Assembly (NCBI GenBank): GCA_044358815.1
Contig: JBIKNH010000102.1
Span: 1 to 14,795 of the forward strand
Direction of reading: 5' to 3'
DNA: 14,795 bases
From: JBAXSK01 sp044358815
Lineage (GTDB): Bacteria > Cyanobacteriota > Cyanobacteriia > Pseudanabaenales > Pseudanabaenaceae
Under the pieces are notes generated by a model, which saw nothing but the letters and a program-made list of their open reading frames with translations, was not told the origin of the DNA and did not search any database. Below, piece by piece: positions 12,459 to 14,795 of this stretch. Position 1 is the first letter of the stretch; every line of letters starts with the position of its first letter. The position numbers and the translations under genes were made by a program.

Positions 12459-12750
12459 CAGTTAGCACCACTGTTTTAGCGGAGGCTTTGGTACGGATTT
12501 TGGCGGATGATTGACTTATGAGGCATTATTCTGGGTAAATTCTGGGCAACTTAGGGTAACACAGACAAGGTGCGTCGGTAACTTGTTCGTTGGTTCCGTT
12601 TGATAACTCTGTTTAGCAACTCTGTTTGATAACTTTGTTTGATAACTTTTAAAGGTGTCTGAAATACTTTGTCCGTGCTTAGGTCGGCAGAGTCAGAATC
12701 TGTTTGTTTGCAGTAACCTCATAGGTTTTTACCAAATTAGGCTTTTACCA
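12459..12750. other. 292-base non-coding gap between moaE and the P-type ATPase
   Basis: No gene seen. The main content is the 13-base repeat array. No clear moaE terminator or ATPase promoter can be chosen. Confidence 0.5.
12602..12653. repeat. Four tandem 13-base repeats
   Basis: Consecutive units are GATAACTCTGTTT (12602-12614), AGCAACTCTGTTT (12615-12627), GATAACTTTGTTT (12628-12640) and GATAACTTTTAAA (12641-12653). Weaker relatives, including GGTAACTTGTTCG (12577-12589), lie just before. The array ends about 100 bases upstream of the P-type ATPase start. It resembles an iteron or multi-site operator in form, but nothing else suggests a replication origin. Confidence 0.8.
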
Positions 12751-14795
12751 ATGGCTGATCCACAGGCTAAACCTTCCGAATCATTAGCCCCAAGCAATCC
12801 TGAGATGGCTGATTCTCTGCCTAGTAACCAAGGGTCCCATGACCAAACGCACCGCGCCCCAAACCACCCCAGGGATCTAACCTCAATTGATCTAAATGGT
12901 TTAACCGCCGCTGATGTGGCGCAGCGGGTCAAACAAGGTGATACCAATGTGGTGGTGTTGCGGTCTAGTCGCACCTATGCCGATATTTTTAAGGAAAATG
13001 TATTCACCCTTTTTAATATCACTTTTGCGGTTATTTTAGGCTTGATGGTGCTCTTGGGGCAAATCACCGATGCAATTTTTTCCGGCTTTTCGGTGTTTAG
13101 TAACATCATTGTGGGGGTGGTGCAAGAGATTCAAGCTAAACACACCTTAGACGGTTTGGCTTTGCTGTCGGTGCAGCAGGTGACGGTACGCCGTAATGGA
13201 CAATCCCTGATGATTCCGGTCCATGAGGTGGTGCGGGATGACTTGATTGAGATCAAACCAGGGGATCGTGCGCCGGTGGATGGTCCGGTGGTCAGCAGTC
13301 AGAATGTGGAAATGGATGAATCTTTGCTGACGGGGGAATCTGATCCTGTGGCAAAACAGATCGGCGATGTGGTTTTGTCGGGATCTTTTTGTTTGGCGGG
13401 TAGTTGTGTTTATATAGCCGAAAAAATCGGTAATGAAAGCTATGCGGTGCAGTTGTCCCAGTCGTCTCGGGTTTATAAGCGAATTTTCACGCCACTGCAA
13501 AAAAAGATCGATACCTTAGTAGAAATCTTTTTGCTGGGTTTGATTGTGGCAATTTTCCTGCATGGCTCGTCCAGCGTCAATATTGGGCGGTCTATGGTGG
13601 ATACGATCCGCTATGCCTCGGTGATTGTGAATAGTTTTGTACCAGCGGGTTTGGTGCTTTCCATCAGTGTGGCGTTTGCATTGGGGGCAGTGGCAATCAG
13701 TAAACGCCGGACTTTGATTCAAAAAATTAATGCTGTTGATTCGATGAATAGTGTGCGGGTGCTCTGTACTGACAAAACTGGTACTCTGACCCAAAACAAA
13801 CTACTAGTTCGGAATTTAGAGCCTTTAGCCGATACAACAGCGGCACAATTACAGCAACTGGTGGCGTTATATGCCAATTTGCTGGCTACCCCCAACAGCA
13901 GCGCTAAGGCAATGGCAGAGTTTACCCATCGTCCTGATGCTGATGCCGCAACCAATATCGAACTAGCCGCCCATCCCAAAGCCATAGAAATTCCCTTTAG
14001 TTCGGCGCGGAAATGGGGCGCGGTGAGTTTAGCTAGTCCCCTGCCCGACGGTACACAAACCATTGTTGTGGGTGCGCCAGAAATTTTATTTCAGGATGAA
14101 ACTTCTAGGGAAATCGGTAAACAATTTGGGCGGCAGGGCTTACGGGCGATCGCCGTGGTAACCAGCGCCCATTGTTATCCCGTTGATTTACCTAAATCGC
14201 CGGATTTACCCCCAGACTGCCAGGACAGGGGTTTAGTTTTACTAGAAGATGGCTTACGCCCTGATGTGATTGATACCCTAGCGGCGCTCCAAGAGCAAAA
14301 TATTCGGGTGAAAGTAATTTCTGGTGATAGTGTGGAAACCGTTGCTTCCATTGCCCGTCAAGCAGGAATCGCCGTGCCTGACGATGCCATCTACACCCAA
14401 AAAGCCCTTGAACAAATGGGATGGTATGAATTTAGTCACGCAGCAGTTACGGGTACGGTGTTTGGTCGGATTGTGCCGGAGATGAAACGTAAATTGGTCT
14501 CAGCGATGGTCAAACGGGGATCCTATGTGGCGATGGTGGGGGATGGCGTTAACGATGTACCAGCTTTTAAAGAGGCACAGTTGGCAATTGCGATGAACGA
14601 TGGGGCACAGATTAGCAAAGACATTGCCGATATGGTTTTGCTGGACAATAATCTGGCGGCATTGCCCCAGGCTTTCAGGGAAGGGGATTTGATCAAACAG
14701 AAAATCCTGAACGCTGCCCTGTTATATCTGTCCAAAAACTGCATGGTGATTTTGTGTATTACATTCACTGGTTTTGTGCAGTTGCCTTTCCCCGT
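12751..14795 (+). CDS. CtpE-like cation-transporting P-type ATPase (5' part, cut by window edge)
   Basis: This is an ion pump of the bacterial CtpE-like P-type ATPase group; mycobacterial CtpE moves Ca2+. The 681 visible residues run without a stop from ATG 12751 to the edge. A Pro/Ser-rich extension (1-45) precedes the core. Membrane spans lie near 84-105, 106-126, 255-271 and 287-312, with the next starting about 653. The actuator loop has DESLLTGESDPV (189-200) and the phosphorylation motif is CTDKTGTLTQNK (339-350, Asp341). Nucleotide-binding FSSARKWGAV is at 416-425, ISGDSVET (523-530) replaces the usual TGD, and MVGDGVNDVPAFKEA (595-609) is the hinge. The fourth span reads VPAGL (297-301) where related pumps have PEGL, so the ion-binding Glu is Ala at 299. 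The ion cannot be assigned. About four or more membrane spans are missing beyond the edge. AGG near 12739 is a weak ribosome-binding site. Confidence 0.92.
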   Translation, partial: MADPQAKPSESLAPSNPEMADSLPSNQGSHDQTHRAPNHPRDLTSIDLNGLTAADVAQRVKQGDTNVVVLRSSRTYADIFKENVFTLFNITFAVILGLMVLLGQITDAIFSGFSVFSNIIVGVVQEIQAKHTLDGLALLSVQQVTVRRNGQSLMIPVHEVVRDDLIEIKPGDRAPVDGPVVSSQNVEMDESLLTGESDPVAKQIGDVVLSGSFCLAGSCVYIAEKIGNESYAVQLSQSSRVYKRIFTPLQKKIDTLVEIFLLGLIVAIFLHGSSSVNIGRSMVDTIRYASVIVNSFVPAGLVLSISVAFALGAVAISKRRTLIQKINAVDSMNSVRVLCTDKTGTLTQNKLLVRNLEPLADTTAAQLQQLVALYANLLATPNSSAKAMAEFTHRPDADAATNIELAAHPKAIEIPFSSARKWGAVSLASPLPDGTQTIVVGAPEILFQDETSREIGKQFGRQGLRAIAVVTSAHCYPVDLPKSPDLPPDCQDRGLVLLEDGLRPDVIDTLAALQEQNIRVKVISGDSVETVASIARQAGIAVPDDAIYTQKALEQMGWYEFSHAAVTGTVFGRIVPEMKRKLVSAMVKRGSYVAMVGDGVNDVPAFKEAQLAIAMNDGAQISKDIADMVLLDNNLAALPQAFREGDLIKQKILNAALLYLSKNCMVILCITFTGFVQLPFP

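Noticed and set aside
12577..12653. Plasmid-type iteron replication origin
   Set aside because: There is no replication-initiator gene, no DnaA-box cluster, and the flanking genes are chromosomal housekeeping genes.
13147..14063. Several minus-strand frames opposite the P-type ATPase
   Set aside because: The plus strand encodes an uninterrupted ATPase with every core motif, so these are shadows.

Overview
The window is chromosomal DNA from a cyanobacterium. The evidence is psbH and psbN (photosystem II), chlI (magnesium chelatase), a CAAD/CURT1-type thylakoid membrane protein, an HHL1-like protein, a DUF2949 protein and a DnaK with the cyanobacterial DnaK1-type tail. Only two perfect HIP1 octamers (GCGATCGC, at 3595 and 14146) are present, so this is not a strongly HIP1-enriched stretch. 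I cannot place the genus. No mobile element, CRISPR array, rRNA or defence locus is visible.

Layout. The left edge holds the 5' end of uvrA on the minus strand (1-258). The plus strand then carries a small unrecognised gene (646-915), an HHL1-like gene (1007-1438), a long non-coding stretch full of dyad symmetries, a DUF2949 gene (2007-2240), a repeat-rich leader, and the tightly spaced pair chlI-phoH (2689-4730, 11-base gap). These are followed by a CAAD/CURT1-like gene (5048-5668) and dnaK (5892-7868). A tRNA-Pro(CGG) on the minus strand (7938-8011) begins a minus-strand block, read right to left as psbH, tatA/E, pth and an NDP-sugar pyrophosphorylase (8140-11151). psbN (11591-11728) diverges from psbH; it is only 45 codons long. 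moaE (11871-12458) and the 5' two-thirds or more of a CtpE-like P-type ATPase (12751 to the right edge) finish the window on the plus strand.

How the genes relate. Most are housekeeping genes. Several concern thylakoids: chlorophyll synthesis (ChlI), photosystem II (PsbH, PsbN, probably the HHL1-like protein), membrane architecture (CAAD/CURT1) and Tat export (TatA). Others are DnaK, Pth and tRNA-Pro for protein synthesis and folding, UvrA for DNA repair, MoaE for molybdenum cofactor, a nucleotide-sugar enzyme for envelope glycans, and a cation pump. Only chlI-phoH looks like a clear operon from spacing alone.

The most unusual feature is in the gaps. Nearly every intergenic region contains one or more short direct tandem duplications of about 10-15 bases, often perfect, and several contain long dyads. 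The best individual regulatory candidate is the region upstream of dnaK, where one segment can pair with either of two flanking partners. I did not find a new multi-gene system; the novelty here is in non-coding architecture.
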